Source: a virus. Taken from it: DNA of 64,000 nt. The stretch is taken from positions 1 to 64,000 of IMG/VR virus record IMGVR_UViG_3300043446_004155; one strand, written 5' to 3'. Shown piece by piece: positions 6,133-15,124 of this stretch. Every line of letters begins with the position of its first letter. Position 1 is the stretch's first letter. The notes beneath the pieces were generated by a model. That model did no database searches, was not told the DNA's origin, and saw nothing but the letters and a program-made list of their open reading frames with translations. The position numbers were made by a program, and so were the translations under genes.

Positions 6133-6345
6133 ATGGCAAAAAACAAGAAAGATAAAAAGTGGATCCAAGGGATGGAGATGAAGGAGGGCGCCTTCACCGC
6201 TAAAGCTAAATCCCGCGGCATCAGTTCAGCCCAACTTCAAGAGAACGTACTGTCTAATCCAGATAAGTACGACGAAAAAACGGTAAAGCAAGCAAACCTT
6301 CGTAAAACACTGGTAGGCTTACATAAGAAAAAGAAAGCTAAATGA
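6133..6345 (+). CDS. Small basic cyanophage-type protein
   Basis: 70 residues, about one quarter Lys. It begins MAKNKKDKKWIQGMEMKEGA and ends in a Lys run. The pattern WIQ-x-M-x-x-KEGAF-x-x-A, followed by KQANLRKTL, is one I associate with short conserved phage proteins of unknown role. I use the ATG at 6133; an in-frame TTG at 6127 overlaps the upstream stop. It overlaps the next gene by four bases (ATGA), which suggests translational coupling. Confidence 0.7.
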   Translation: MAKNKKDKKWIQGMEMKEGAFTAKAKSRGISSAQLQENVLSNPDKYDEKTVKQANLRKTLVGLHKKKKAK

Positions 6346-6872
6346 AACTAGATAAACCCAAAACCTCTCCAGGGCAATACATTGGTTTTGGTGGCAACAA
6401 AGATAAAAAATTATCATTTAAAGATCAATACGATCTACCGGCTCAGTCTCAGGAAACACCCTGGGTCACATCACGGTTTGGTCCGCAGGATCTTGTAAAA
6501 GCAATTGCCAATAAACGTTTGAATTTCAACGACCTTAACTTTCTTCCCGAAGGGCAGCAAGTCCAAGGTTATGAGATGTTCCCTGGACGTGGACGTTTCA
6601 ACATGAAGGATGATTATGATTTTTCAATCGGTCGTCCAGCAACTCCTAATTTTCCAGAACAGCAGCCTGACTTTGATCCAGCCTGGAACGACTTCTATCT
6701 TTCTAGTCCGGTCATTCCACCTGAAGAGAAAACCAAAAATCCTTTCCCGCGTCAAGATAACATTGATCCCAATGGTTATCTAATGGCCATGATGCAAGGT
6801 GAAGGCAGTACAGCTATTGCTCCTTTCCCAGATCTTATTAACGAGAATCCACAGTCTTCTCCTTCGATCTAA
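6342..6872 (+). CDS. Hypothetical virion-module protein
   Basis: 176 residues, Pro/Asn/Phe-rich, with many aromatic residues and little predicted helix (MKLDKPKTSPGQYIGFGGNK). It starts inside the ATGA overlap with the previous gene. No family is recognised. Its position among terminase-proximal structural candidates suggests a minor virion protein. Confidence 0.65.
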   Translation: MKLDKPKTSPGQYIGFGGNKDKKLSFKDQYDLPAQSQETPWVTSRFGPQDLVKAIANKRLNFNDLNFLPEGQQVQGYEMFPGRGRFNMKDDYDFSIGRPATPNFPEQQPDFDPAWNDFYLSSPVIPPEEKTKNPFPRQDNIDPNGYLMAMMQGEGSTAIAPFPDLINENPQSSPSI

Positions 6873-6910
6873 GTTAAACAAATTAAAATAAAAAGATATA
6901 GGTAAACAAT

Positions 6911-7483
6911 ATGAACCCGTTTACGCGCCTGCTTCAGTACGCATCCAAGAATAAAGACCTGGTTGGTAATGTGGCCGCTGGCAGTGCGTTGTCTGCTGGA
7001 TTCGGCATGATGGCCGGTGGTCCAGCAGCTGGTCTTGCCTATGGCCTTGGAGACTTTGCCACTGCTCTTCCGTTAACTGCAGCAGCACGCAAGCTTCGGC
7101 CAGCCAAAAGTCGTCGTGTTGAAGTTGCTCCAGGTAAGTTCGAAGAAGAGCTTGTCCCCTCCCGCTTGGAGACTGCAGCAAACCTTGGCGGCTCTTTGGT
7201 TTCCCCCTTTGCAACAGAAGCTTTAGTTGGAGGTCTGCTGCCCCAACCGCAAGTGATGCCAACGCAAGTCTCACAAGAGCAGCAAATCATGCAGCAGATG
7301 ATGCAACGTCAAGCAATCAATAACTTAGAAGTCCCACAAGCTGTTGCCCCTGGCACCCAGTTCCAATCTCAAGGTATTGAACAAACGTTCCTCGACAACT
7401 ATCGCCAGCAAGTCACCAAAATGCTTCCCAACCTCCCTCCTGGTTACGTGGAAGAGATGATTGCAATGGGCGGAGCAGGCTGA
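6911..7483 (+). CDS. Ala/Gly-rich virion-type membrane-active protein
   Basis: 190 residues. The N-terminal 60 residues contain long small-residue hydrophobic stretches (NVAAGSALSAGFGMMAGGPA) of glycine-zipper type, and the C-terminal part is Gln/Met-rich. Such sequences often insert in membranes. The preceding spacer contains the AT-rich motif TTAAAATAAAAA found before several genes here. It overlaps the next gene by one base (TGATG). Confidence 0.65.
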   Translation: MNPFTRLLQYASKNKDLVGNVAAGSALSAGFGMMAGGPAAGLAYGLGDFATALPLTAAARKLRPAKSRRVEVAPGKFEEELVPSRLETAANLGGSLVSPFATEALVGGLLPQPQVMPTQVSQEQQIMQQMMQRQAINNLEVPQAVAPGTQFQSQGIEQTFLDNYRQQVTKMLPNLPPGYVEEMIAMGGAG

Positions 7484-8397
7484 TGAATCCCCTTAATTTT
7501 TTAAAAGAATATAAACGCGGTTTTAAAAAAGCTGACGTTGCCCAGATCCGCATGGTTCGTGAGGGACTTGGCTATGGCGAAAGTGTTTTAGACCCACGGT
7601 TTAAACAAGCAATTAAGGCAAAAGGAATCTCAGCGCGTGAGACACCAGCACAATTCCTGGGCGCTTATACCTCTCGCATGTTAATTGATGTGAGTAATGA
7701 TGGCACACGAACCTACTGGTGGCGCTGGAATCATCCTCTTGCTATTGCGCAGCGTGTAGCTGAGGTTGGTGTTCAAGAAATTGATACGCCTACGGGACGT
7801 GCTGCAGCAGGTTTGGCTATTGCAGTACCCGCTGTTGCTGCCGCTGGCACTTACGACATTACTAATGTGGGCCAAGCATTCAGGCCAGAAGGATATGCCC
7901 AAAGTTATTCTGAGCCTGGTACCGACGACCGTAGAGAAACGCAGCAACCAGTACAAGAAATTATTGAACGCTTTTTCTTGGGACGAACTGGTGATCCCTT
8001 GAAGTATGCAACTGCTAAAGAAGAAATTCCTGATTTAACACCAGAGCGTTACGGTAATTATCTCAATTTCCTTTACAACGAAAAAGGTTTGTTGGGCCTT
8101 GGAGTTGTCAAAGGGACCATGGAAAACCTTCAAGGGTATCCGGAAGCTCGTATGTTGGGCTTCCCCGTCAACCTTCCCATGGCAGGTGGCTTTGTTGCTG
8201 GTACGGCAGGAGCCAAACTTGCGGCATCTGGGGGAGGTACTCCTAAGCAACGTGCAATCCGTGGTGCAATTGGTGGCGCGGTTGGTTCTCTCTTGGGCGT
8301 GGCAACAGGCAATGCTGCCAATGAAATGATTGCATCCGGTAACCGACCTCAGTTACCAACAACTGCAGAATATGGTGTGACTACTGGTAAAATTTAA
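7483..8397 (+). CDS. Virion-type protein with hydrophobic glycine-rich segments
   Basis: 304 residues. A soluble N-terminal part is followed by an Ala/Val-rich helix at about residues 105-125 (RAAAGLAIAVPAVAAAG), a central soluble domain, and a C-terminal Gly/Ala segment (about residues 230-285). It is coupled to the previous gene through a one-base stop/start overlap. The role is unknown; DNA ejection or head-internal location is inferred from composition and neighbours. Confidence 0.65.
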   Translation: MNPLNFLKEYKRGFKKADVAQIRMVREGLGYGESVLDPRFKQAIKAKGISARETPAQFLGAYTSRMLIDVSNDGTRTYWWRWNHPLAIAQRVAEVGVQEIDTPTGRAAAGLAIAVPAVAAAGTYDITNVGQAFRPEGYAQSYSEPGTDDRRETQQPVQEIIERFFLGRTGDPLKYATAKEEIPDLTPERYGNYLNFLYNEKGLLGLGVVKGTMENLQGYPEARMLGFPVNLPMAGGFVAGTAGAKLAASGGGTPKQRAIRGAIGGAVGSLLGVATGNAANEMIASGNRPQLPTTAEYGVTTGKI

Positions 8398-8419
8398 AAT
8401 ATAAGAAATAATCAAATAG

Positions 8420-9343
8420 ATGGCTCGCATTTTTACGGATCCGGCCACTGGCAAAACTTACATGGGAGATCCAGTCTCCGGTGAAGTAATGGAAGTCGGC
8501 GCAACTGCACAGCCGCAAGGTCGTCGTGCAAAAGCTCAACAACAACTGCAAGATCTTGTGGGACGGCTGCAAACCGGCGCTGGCACTGCTGTTGAAGGCA
8601 TCCAGCAACGTGCAGCAGGTGCAGGTGAATATATTCGCAATAAACCGATGCGTGCCGGTCTTCGCGGTGGCTTAGCCGGTGGCGCGTTAATGGCGATTCC
8701 CTCCTTAATGGAAGGCCGTCCCGCTGAAGCATTTGGTGGTCTTGCCGGCTCTGCCGCTGGTGGCGCCGCTGGCGCAGCTCTTGGTTCTGCACTCCTTCCC
8801 GGCGTTGGTACCGTTATTGGCGGTCTTGCTGGTTCCGCTCTGGGCGGCATGCTTGGTGGCAACTTAGCCGAGACTGCAGTCTCTGCGTACACCGGTAAGC
8901 CCCCAACGGGTAAAACAGGTACCGAGATTCCGCAACCCCCACGTTACGTTGATACTCCCCTGGGACGCATCAACCTGAATGAAGCGGCATCGATGGAAGA
9001 TGCCATGAACCGTAATCAAAAGCGTCAGCTTGATTATTACGGCACCATGATGGGAATGACCACGTCCAACCTGAAGGACCTGACTCAGTTCCAAAACGAT
9101 CAAGAAATCAATATGCAAAAAGCAATGCTTCCAATTACCACGAAACTTGCTAACGATCAGTTGACCCGTGCACAAGCACTGATCAATACTCAGAACAACG
9201 CTTATATCCAACAGATGATGGTTGGCGCACAAGCTAATCTTGCTCTTGGTGCACAACGTGAGCGTGGCGCCACGATGCGTCAAGCCCTGGCCACTAACCC
9301 CTATGTGGTTGCCCTTGGCGCCCCCAACATTTCTATTAGCTGA
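8420..9343 (+). CDS. Glycine-zipper virion-type protein
   Basis: 307 residues. It begins MARIFTDPATGKTYMGDPVS, a short beta-type N-terminus. Residues about 75-155 are dense in Gly and Ala (GLAGSAAGGAAGAALGSALL and similar), the glycine-zipper pattern of membrane-inserting proteins. The C-terminal third is a Gln/Asn/Ala-rich helix. The family is unknown. The spacer before it carries TTTAAAATATAAG. Confidence 0.65.
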   Translation: MARIFTDPATGKTYMGDPVSGEVMEVGATAQPQGRRAKAQQQLQDLVGRLQTGAGTAVEGIQQRAAGAGEYIRNKPMRAGLRGGLAGGALMAIPSLMEGRPAEAFGGLAGSAAGGAAGAALGSALLPGVGTVIGGLAGSALGGMLGGNLAETAVSAYTGKPPTGKTGTEIPQPPRYVDTPLGRINLNEAASMEDAMNRNQKRQLDYYGTMMGMTTSNLKDLTQFQNDQEINMQKAMLPITTKLANDQLTRAQALINTQNNAYIQQMMVGAQANLALGAQRERGATMRQALATNPYVVALGAPNISIS

Positions 9344-9354
9344 GGTATAAACCC

Positions 9355-9810
9355 ATGGCAGATGCTTCTTTATTTGGAGATTACTATTCTTCTTTTTCTG
9401 GCATGGGCAGTCCTGCGACGCCTAAAGCTAGAGCTTATGATCCATGGGAGCAGGATATCTTAAGCAAAATGAGCCCAGATATTGCTGGCGCCATCATGCT
9501 TAACAAAAAACGTGAAGATGTCTATAACGATCCCACACGTTTTGGTGAACTCCTTAATGTAATGAAAGAGTTCCGAGCAGAAGAAGCTGCTAACGCGGCA
9601 AAGATTCAAGCTGAACGTGATAAACGAGCATTCCAATACAATTTAATTGCAAGCATCCCACAGACAATCAACCAGGTCAGCAGTAACCTGGCGCAAATGA
9701 CGTATAACGCACCACGACTGCAGATCCTTGCTGGCATCCCTGATCAGATCCGTGCTGCCTATGGTTCGATGCCGGCAATTAACGTTGCCCGTACCCGAGG
9801 TTTTAGTTAG
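9355..9810 (+). CDS. Hypothetical virion-module protein
   Basis: 151 residues, starting MADASLFGDYYSSFSGMGSP. The middle is helical with AEEAANAAKIQAERDKRAF, a likely coiled-coil stretch. It starts eleven bases after the previous stop. No family is recognised. Confidence 0.65.
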   Translation: MADASLFGDYYSSFSGMGSPATPKARAYDPWEQDILSKMSPDIAGAIMLNKKREDVYNDPTRFGELLNVMKEFRAEEAANAAKIQAERDKRAFQYNLIASIPQTINQVSSNLAQMTYNAPRLQILAGIPDQIRAAYGSMPAINVARTRGFS

Positions 9811-9830
9811 TACTGACATATAATTAAACC

Positions 9831-10361
9831 ATGGCAGGATCTTTTTCTTTTGGTACATCTTTAAGTAGTATTCCAAATACTAGCTTTTTGAATGTATCTT
9901 CCCCAATTTCCTCGGCAGCGCCAGGAGCAAGTGCTGCATATCAACAAGCTATCTCGAAACCTACAGGAGCCGGCATGGATCCCTTTTCAATTGGCGCAGC
10001 AGTCTTGGCTCCCGTCATTGGCGGGATCTTTGGGCAAAGTGCAGCTGAAAAACAAGCAGCTGCAACAGAAGAAGCAGCTCGGATGGCTGCTCAATCTACA
10101 AAACAAGCCGCAAAGATTGGCGCTCAAGCCCAAATTGCCGGTCAGCTTGGAGGTTTCGGTCTCGACTACCTTACGTCTCGTTACGAAGGTGGCGCTGGTG
10201 GCGCCTTAAACCGTATTAACGCTGCTCGTGATTATGTTCAACGAGCAAACATCGAAGCTAATAATCCTTCTGTAGTTGCACTGCGTTCCGTGGAGCGGTA
10301 CGAAAATCGCTTACGTAATGCAATGCCTGGCTATATGCCTCCTTCTGCTTTGTTTGTGTGA
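9831..10361 (+). CDS. Virion-type protein with membrane segment and Ala-rich helix
   Basis: 176 residues. A Ser/Pro-rich N-terminus precedes a hydrophobic stretch (GAAVLAPVIGGIFG, about residues 55-68), then a long Ala/Gln helix (AEKQAAATEEAARMAAQSTK). This one-helix-plus-coiled-coil design is common in podovirus ejection proteins. TATAATTAAACC lies right before the ATG, one of several AT-rich leaders here. Confidence 0.65.
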   Translation: MAGSFSFGTSLSSIPNTSFLNVSSPISSAAPGASAAYQQAISKPTGAGMDPFSIGAAVLAPVIGGIFGQSAAEKQAAATEEAARMAAQSTKQAAKIGAQAQIAGQLGGFGLDYLTSRYEGGAGGALNRINAARDYVQRANIEANNPSVVALRSVERYENRLRNAMPGYMPPSALFV

Positions 10362-10390
10362 TTTAAAATAAAAACAATATTGAGGTTGAC

Positions 10391-11116
10391 ATGGCAGGTA
10401 CTAACTTTTTTGAGTATGCATCTAACAAACGTTCCGGAGACGATGAGATCTCGGATCGTCTTGGTGCAATTGAAACTGCCTTGGGTATTAAGCAACAATC
10501 TCCTTTAGAGTCTTATTTTGGTGGCGGTATAACCCAAGAAAAGAAAGGGAAAGATGGAGGCCTGGGCACTAAAAAATTATTTAGAATTGGCAACATTCCC
10601 CTCAAACAAATTCAAAGAACCGAAGAAGACATCACGCGTACTGCACCAGATTACGCTGAGTTCCTGGCTGGGCAGGTTTCCCGTGGTGAGCGCAGCCCTC
10701 TGGAAGCATCAGATCTATATGCAGACTTTGGCCTTGCTTATGGTATTCCGGATGCATTCAAAACGGCTTCCACCCTGGGCAGTATGGCCATGGGAGCCGC
10801 CCCTGAAGGTGTTGTAGAGCGTTACCGTCCTTTCCAACAGTTTGCAGCTCAACAACTTGGAATCAATTTATCCGAGCAAGATATTAAGTCAACGGAAGCA
10901 GCAGCTCGTGCTTTAGGTAAAACAAGTCCAGAGGCCTTTTCCCAGTTCCTTGGTCAAAAGATGCTGACCTCACCGGAGTATATCCGTAAGACGCCTTTGG
11001 CATTTGCAGCCAATCTTCCCTTTGGCGGCCAATACGGTGTTGGTTACTCACAACCTGATGGAACACAGACAGGCACCTATCGTTTTAAACCGCCCTCCAC
11101 TGTGGATTACAGTTGA
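10391..11116 (+). CDS. Hypothetical virion-module protein
   Basis: 241 residues, starting MAGTNFFEYASNKRSGDDEI. It is mainly soluble and helical, with RTAPDYAEFLAGQVSRGERS in the middle and an aromatic Gly/Gln C-terminus. TTTAAAATAAAAA and a TTGAGG Shine-Dalgarno-like site precede it. The function is unknown. Confidence 0.65.
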   Translation: MAGTNFFEYASNKRSGDDEISDRLGAIETALGIKQQSPLESYFGGGITQEKKGKDGGLGTKKLFRIGNIPLKQIQRTEEDITRTAPDYAEFLAGQVSRGERSPLEASDLYADFGLAYGIPDAFKTASTLGSMAMGAAPEGVVERYRPFQQFAAQQLGINLSEQDIKSTEAAARALGKTSPEAFSQFLGQKMLTSPEYIRKTPLAFAANLPFGGQYGVGYSQPDGTQTGTYRFKPPSTVDYS

Positions 11117-11155
11117 TTTCCGCTCTTATACTAAATATTAATAGAGAAAATAAAC

Positions 11156-11959
11156 ATGGCCGGCGCTCTTGAATCGTTTTTTGAACAACAACGCAAGCGT
11201 GGCGTTCAGCTTTCTGGCGCACCTAAAAAACAATTAACAAAAGCACTTCAACAAAAGGGTAAAGCTGGTCAGGGCAAAAAGATCACAGCTGCTGAACTCG
11301 CAAAAGGGCGTGCAGCTTACACAAAAAGTGGGGGCACAGATTATTTGGCAACTATTGGCCGCACTTACAAGCCAACGCAGCTTTCTAAAGATGTAAAGTC
11401 AAGGCTACAAAAAGCAGGCTTCGGCTTAGATGAAAGTGGTTATTACACTCAAAGCGGTCCAATCACAGGCAGTGTTTTAAACAAAGCCCTTTCTGCTGGG
11501 TACGACCCACAAGAAGTGCGTTCTTATCTTGCGGGCAACTTCGCTCAAAGTGCGCTAGATGATCAAATTTCTAAATTCCTTGGCCAAGGTGGCCAATATA
11601 AATTAGATCCAACAACAGGTCGTTGGTCTAAGCAGTCTTTAGATGTAGATCCTAACGCTGTAGCAGGCCTTGGAACAGTTACCGGAGGACAAGGTATTTA
11701 CGGTGGCATAAACCCAGACGCTGCCCCTGGAGCGACTCCGTTTGAAATGGAGTACGCCGCAGCAATTGATCCCTATAAGATCCAAGCTAAATCAGCTGAA
11801 CGACTTGGGCGCCTGGGACAAGCTACCGATCTTCTTGGCCGCAAAATGGCCTATGGCACTGAGTACGACATTGCCAAAATGAATCGCCTTCAAAATCTAC
11901 AACAAGCTCAGATTCAACAAGCTAATTACTTGTACAACTTAATTCCTTCCGCTTTCTAA
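11156..11959 (+). CDS. Hypothetical virion-module protein
   Basis: 267 residues. The N-terminus is very basic (QQRKRGVQLSGAPKKQLTKA), the middle contains Gly/Gln-rich turns, and the end is a Gln/Asn helix. The basic head could bind DNA. The AT-rich spacer before the ATG contains AATATTAATAGAGAAAATAA. The function is unknown. Confidence 0.65.
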   Translation: MAGALESFFEQQRKRGVQLSGAPKKQLTKALQQKGKAGQGKKITAAELAKGRAAYTKSGGTDYLATIGRTYKPTQLSKDVKSRLQKAGFGLDESGYYTQSGPITGSVLNKALSAGYDPQEVRSYLAGNFAQSALDDQISKFLGQGGQYKLDPTTGRWSKQSLDVDPNAVAGLGTVTGGQGIYGGINPDAAPGATPFEMEYAAAIDPYKIQAKSAERLGRLGQATDLLGRKMAYGTEYDIAKMNRLQNLQQAQIQQANYLYNLIPSAF

Positions 11960-11964
11960 ACCCC

Positions 11965-11973
11965 TGGTATAAT
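11965..11973 (+). promoter_or_regulatory. Extended -10 element TGGTATAAT
   Basis: TGG directly before TATAAT matches an extended sigma-70-type -10 box. It lies 17 bases before the ATG at 11991. The same nine bases recur at 29931-29939. No good -35 box is visible. Confidence 0.4.
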
Positions 11974-11990
11974 TAGTTTCAGTAGATCTT

Positions 11991-12137
11991 ATGGACTTTA
12001 GTTCTCCGCCGGTAAAGCCAGAGGTTATCTCCGAGGCTCCTTTTGATATTCAAGGGTTTAAAGGACTTTTAAGCACACTAAGAAAATCAAAAGAACAACA
12101 AGAGAACAAAGCAAAACCTTTATACATTCCTGAGTAA
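11991..12137 (+). CDS. Short hypothetical protein
   Basis: 48 residues starting MDFSSPPVKPEVISEAPFDI, ending in a Lys/Gln/Asn helix and PLYIPE. It fills the gap between two virion-module genes, leaving four bases before the next ATG, and follows the TGGTATAAT element. Proline-rich short proteins like this can be linkers or chaperones, but I cannot assign one. Confidence 0.55.
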   Translation: MDFSSPPVKPEVISEAPFDIQGFKGLLSTLRKSKEQQENKAKPLYIPE

Positions 12138-12141
12138 TAAA

Positions 12142-12828
12142 ATGGCTAAAAAGGGCGATAATAAAAAAAGCAGTGGGTCACAAGCTGCTGTAACGCCCAC
12201 CAAGGCCTCGTCTTCTAGTGGGTCTTCGGTTGGAGCCCCCAAATCTTCTGGATCCTCAACAAAAAGCGATCGTGTTTCGACCCTTACTCAGAAAGCAAAA
12301 AATTTAATTGCCACTGCTAGTGGTGGGGCTATTGCCGATCCGGCTAAGTTTAAAGATATTCTTGGCAAACTAAAAAAATTAGATGCCGACAAAAGAGTAA
12401 AAAATTTACGGCAGCAAAAACAGCAAGCAGTTCAGGCATCAAGATTAAAGCCGTCTTCAGACGAAAAAGATACTTCTTCAGTCGTTAACAACGATACAGA
12501 ATTGACAAAATCACTATATCTACCTGGATCCTCTGTGTCCACTGGTTCGTTCAGTTCAGGATATGACGGTGGAGGCGGAGGTAGCTCCGGTGGATCGTAT
12601 TCATGGGATACAGGATACAATTCTGATCTTAATAAATGGCTGTCTGAATACCAAACTGAACAGGCCGGACGTGCTGCTGATTACCAATCTATGTTGACTG
12701 ACCTTGCTTCTCAAGAAGGTCAATTTGACCCAAATCTCTTCCGCAGCCTTCTGCTTGAGTTAGAATCTTCTAAGAAACGCCAAAAGGAATGGAATGAGCA
12801 GTCGGCAAAAGCAGCGTATAAGTATTAA
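12142..12828 (+). CDS. Low-complexity hypothetical protein
   Basis: 228 residues. The N-terminal half is Lys/Ser/Gly-rich, a GGGGGSSGGSYSWDTGYNSD linker sits near the centre, and the C-terminal 75 residues form a helix with EYQTEQAGRAADYQSMLTDL. It ends 35 bases inside the next gene. The arrangement (disordered basic head, glycine linker, helical tail) suggests a flexible adaptor. The function is unknown. Confidence 0.6.
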   Translation: MAKKGDNKKSSGSQAAVTPTKASSSSGSSVGAPKSSGSSTKSDRVSTLTQKAKNLIATASGGAIADPAKFKDILGKLKKLDADKRVKNLRQQKQQAVQASRLKPSSDEKDTSSVVNNDTELTKSLYLPGSSVSTGSFSSGYDGGGGGSSGGSYSWDTGYNSDLNKWLSEYQTEQAGRAADYQSMLTDLASQEGQFDPNLFRSLLLELESSKKRQKEWNEQSAKAAYKY

Positions 12829-13339
12829 AGAAGAAAGCACCATTGACACTGGTGCTTTTGAAGATTGGTTTATTGAACAGCCAGAAGATGTTCAAGAATC
12901 TTTTCATGCGTTTGCAGCTGACAACTATTCGTTTATCGAATGTTTTCTTTATGCTCGCTTCCTTGGCTACGTAGGAAATATCCTTGCTTGTGAAGCTTGG
13001 GTTAAAAATCGCTACCCCAAGCCAGACCACAGGAAGACTCTTCTGATTGAAATCGAAGAGATGAGGGAAGACATTCGCAAACTTCGTGATGACATTGAAA
13101 ACTGTGTTGTAAAACGCGATGCAGGCGTAGCGCGTATTGCATCAATGCAAAAAGAATTGCGTGGAACTATTCATCAGGTTGAACAGTACACATCCGCCAA
13201 AGATCGCAAAGGCTTGCTCATGGCTGGAGCTGACCGTGCTATTCGTGAGTTGATGTTTATTTTCAAAGACGATCCAATTGAAGCGCCTCTTCATGAAGCA
13301 AGTATGAGCGTCTGGGCTCGTATGCAACTTGAAGAATAA
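12794..13339 (+). CDS. terS: Candidate small terminase subunit
   Basis: 181 residues. Aromatic and acidic residues dominate the N-terminal 75. A heptad-like helix follows from about residue 83 (EIEEMREDIRKLRDDIENCV), probably a coiled coil, and the C-terminus is again helical. It lies two genes before the large terminase, the normal place for TerS, which recognises DNA and oligomerises. The assignment rests on position, size and the coiled coil. I see no clear helix-turn-helix. Confidence 0.45.
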   Translation: MSSRQKQRISIKEESTIDTGAFEDWFIEQPEDVQESFHAFAADNYSFIECFLYARFLGYVGNILACEAWVKNRYPKPDHRKTLLIEIEEMREDIRKLRDDIENCVVKRDAGVARIASMQKELRGTIHQVEQYTSAKDRKGLLMAGADRAIRELMFIFKDDPIEAPLHEASMSVWARMQLEE

Positions 13340-13370
13340 CCAAAGCTTAAAATAAAGAAAAACATCTGTT

Positions 13371-13532
13371 ATGGCCAAAGGTAAAATGCCTCCTCAACTT
13401 CTTGAGCATTTCAAGAAGAAAGAAGCCAAAAAAGAAGATGGCACTGAGATGAGCGATAAAGAAAAACGTCGCGCTGCTTTAGATAAAGCTCGTCAGTACC
13501 AAAATAAAAAACGTAAGAACAAAGGAGAATAA
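13371..13532 (+). CDS. Small basic cyanophage-type protein
   Basis: 53 residues starting MAKGKMPPQLLEHFKKKEAK and ending in KNKKRKNKGE-like Lys/Asn. The MAKGKMPP-x-LLE-x-FKKK pattern is familiar to me from short genes next to terminase in cyanophages. TTAAAATAAAG lies before the start. The function is unknown; strong charge suggests nucleic-acid contact. Confidence 0.65.
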   Translation: MAKGKMPPQLLEHFKKKEAKKEDGTEMSDKEKRRAALDKARQYQNKKRKNKGE

Positions 13533-13535
13533 GTT

Positions 13536-13560
13536 AGTATTCATTAACTGGTTGAATACT
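13536..13560 (+). promoter_or_regulatory. Hairpin at the foot of the terL start codon
   Basis: AGTATTCA (13536-13543) pairs perfectly with TGAATACT (13553-13560) around a 9-base loop. Four bases later comes the GTG start of terL, which has no Shine-Dalgarno site. A stable stem here would control ribosome access. A similar arrangement precedes the gene at 22645. Confidence 0.5.
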
Positions 13561-13564
13561 TCTC

Positions 13565-15091
13565 GTGCCTTCTTATCTTCATCTGGCTTATCGCAGGAAT
13601 GCACGTGCTGCTTCCAAGAACTATCAACTTAAGCCAAATAAAAACCTTGAAGATTTAAAGAAAGCACGGGAAGATTTTGGTTTCTTTTGTGAGTACGTAG
13701 CTGATAAACCTCCTGCACAACATCATAAAGATTGGCATCGGCATTTTGTCACAGAAGAGAATAGTAGCTGCCTTCTTCGGATCGCTGGTCCTAACGTAGA
13801 CCTGCTTGCCCCCCGTGGCTCTGCCAAGAGCACTGTTCTGGGTCTTCTGACTGCATGGGCCATTGGCATCCATACGCAGGCCAAACGCCCTCTCCAGATT
13901 CTTTATCTGTCTTATACGGTTGACATTGCACGTTCCAAGTCTGCAACGATCAAACGCATCATTGAAAGCAAGCGATACCAAGAAGTTTTTCCAGAAGTTC
14001 GCCTTTTGAAAAATGTCACCAGCAACGAGTACTGGTCAATTGACCACAAGTTTGCTGGCATTGATGTAACCGGTGACGAACAATTTACACTCTGCGCAGC
14101 AGGCCTAAAAGGTTCGGTGACCTCCAAGCGTTCTCATCTCGTCATGATTGATGACGCTATTAAATCTGCTGCGGATATCTCCAACCCTGATATCAGGAAG
14201 ATGATGCAGGACAACTGGAATGCCGTGATCGCACCCACCATGTTTGAAGGAGGACGAGCCATCTGCCTTGGTACTCGCTTCAGACATGATGACATTCATG
14301 CCACTACATTCAACGAACAAAACAACTGGACTCAGATTGTTCTTTCTGCAATTACAAACGATCCCAAGACTGGTGACGAGCTTTCATACTGGCCCGACAT
14401 GTGGTCGTTGGATTACCTGAAGGAAAAGAAACGGCAAGCACCTATTGCTTTTTCGTTCCAGTACATGAATCAAATCATCAGGCAAAACGAGCTGTCGCTT
14501 GCGCCTGAACTGATTGTTAAAGCTGAAATTTCAACGGAGTTCGATACGCTTGGTGTTGGGGTTGACCTCTCTGCTGGCACTAAAGAAAAGAATGATTACA
14601 CCGTCATGATCCTTGGGGGTCGTATTGGTGATCGCATCCATATTATTGATTACCGCAGGTTACGTGTGATGGGCAACCTGGAAAAACTAGACGCCCTCAA
14701 GGAACTTTTAAATGACTGGTCAATCCTTGGCAAAGATGCAAACGACAACTACTTCCCAACGTATTCAACGTGTGATATTTGGTCAGAAGCTGTACAGTAT
14801 CAGGCATCCCTGGAAGCCGACTTCAAGCGAGTCTGTTTAAATCAAGAGAGTCTCTACAACTTGATTTGGCATCCTGTTAAAGGATTCCGAGCAGATAAAC
14901 TGGCCCGCTTCCGTGGGATCATGGGCATGTTTGAAGACCGCAAAATCATCTTCAATCGTTACAGAAATTTCACCAATCTTTTTGAAGAGTTAACTAATTT
15001 TGGTGTTAGCAGTCACGACGATTGCGTTGACGCCCTCGTTTGGCTTGTAACCGGTTTGGCAAGAAAAGGACAATTGCAAGTTGATTACTAA
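13565..15091 (+). CDS. terL: Terminase large subunit
   Basis: 508 residues, normal for TerL. It pumps DNA into the prohead and cuts it. The ATPase half has Walker A APRGSAKST at residues 82-90 and Walker B HLVMIDDA near 191-198. The RNase H-like nuclease half has GVDLSAG with Asp334, and HDDCVDALVW near 484-493 supplies further acidic metal ligands. All key sites appear intact. The start is GTG because a stop lies in frame 12 bases upstream. It follows the small-terminase candidate and precedes portal, scaffold and capsid, the usual packaging-head order. Confidence 0.95.
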   Translation: MPSYLHLAYRRNARAASKNYQLKPNKNLEDLKKAREDFGFFCEYVADKPPAQHHKDWHRHFVTEENSSCLLRIAGPNVDLLAPRGSAKSTVLGLLTAWAIGIHTQAKRPLQILYLSYTVDIARSKSATIKRIIESKRYQEVFPEVRLLKNVTSNEYWSIDHKFAGIDVTGDEQFTLCAAGLKGSVTSKRSHLVMIDDAIKSAADISNPDIRKMMQDNWNAVIAPTMFEGGRAICLGTRFRHDDIHATTFNEQNNWTQIVLSAITNDPKTGDELSYWPDMWSLDYLKEKKRQAPIAFSFQYMNQIIRQNELSLAPELIVKAEISTEFDTLGVGVDLSAGTKEKNDYTVMILGGRIGDRIHIIDYRRLRVMGNLEKLDALKELLNDWSILGKDANDNYFPTYSTCDIWSEAVQYQASLEADFKRVCLNQESLYNLIWHPVKGFRADKLARFRGIMGMFEDRKIIFNRYRNFTNLFEELTNFGVSSHDDCVDALVWLVTGLARKGQLQVDY

Positions 15092-15124
15092 ACTTAGAAT
15101 TGAAAGAAAGTATTTGTTGGTCTT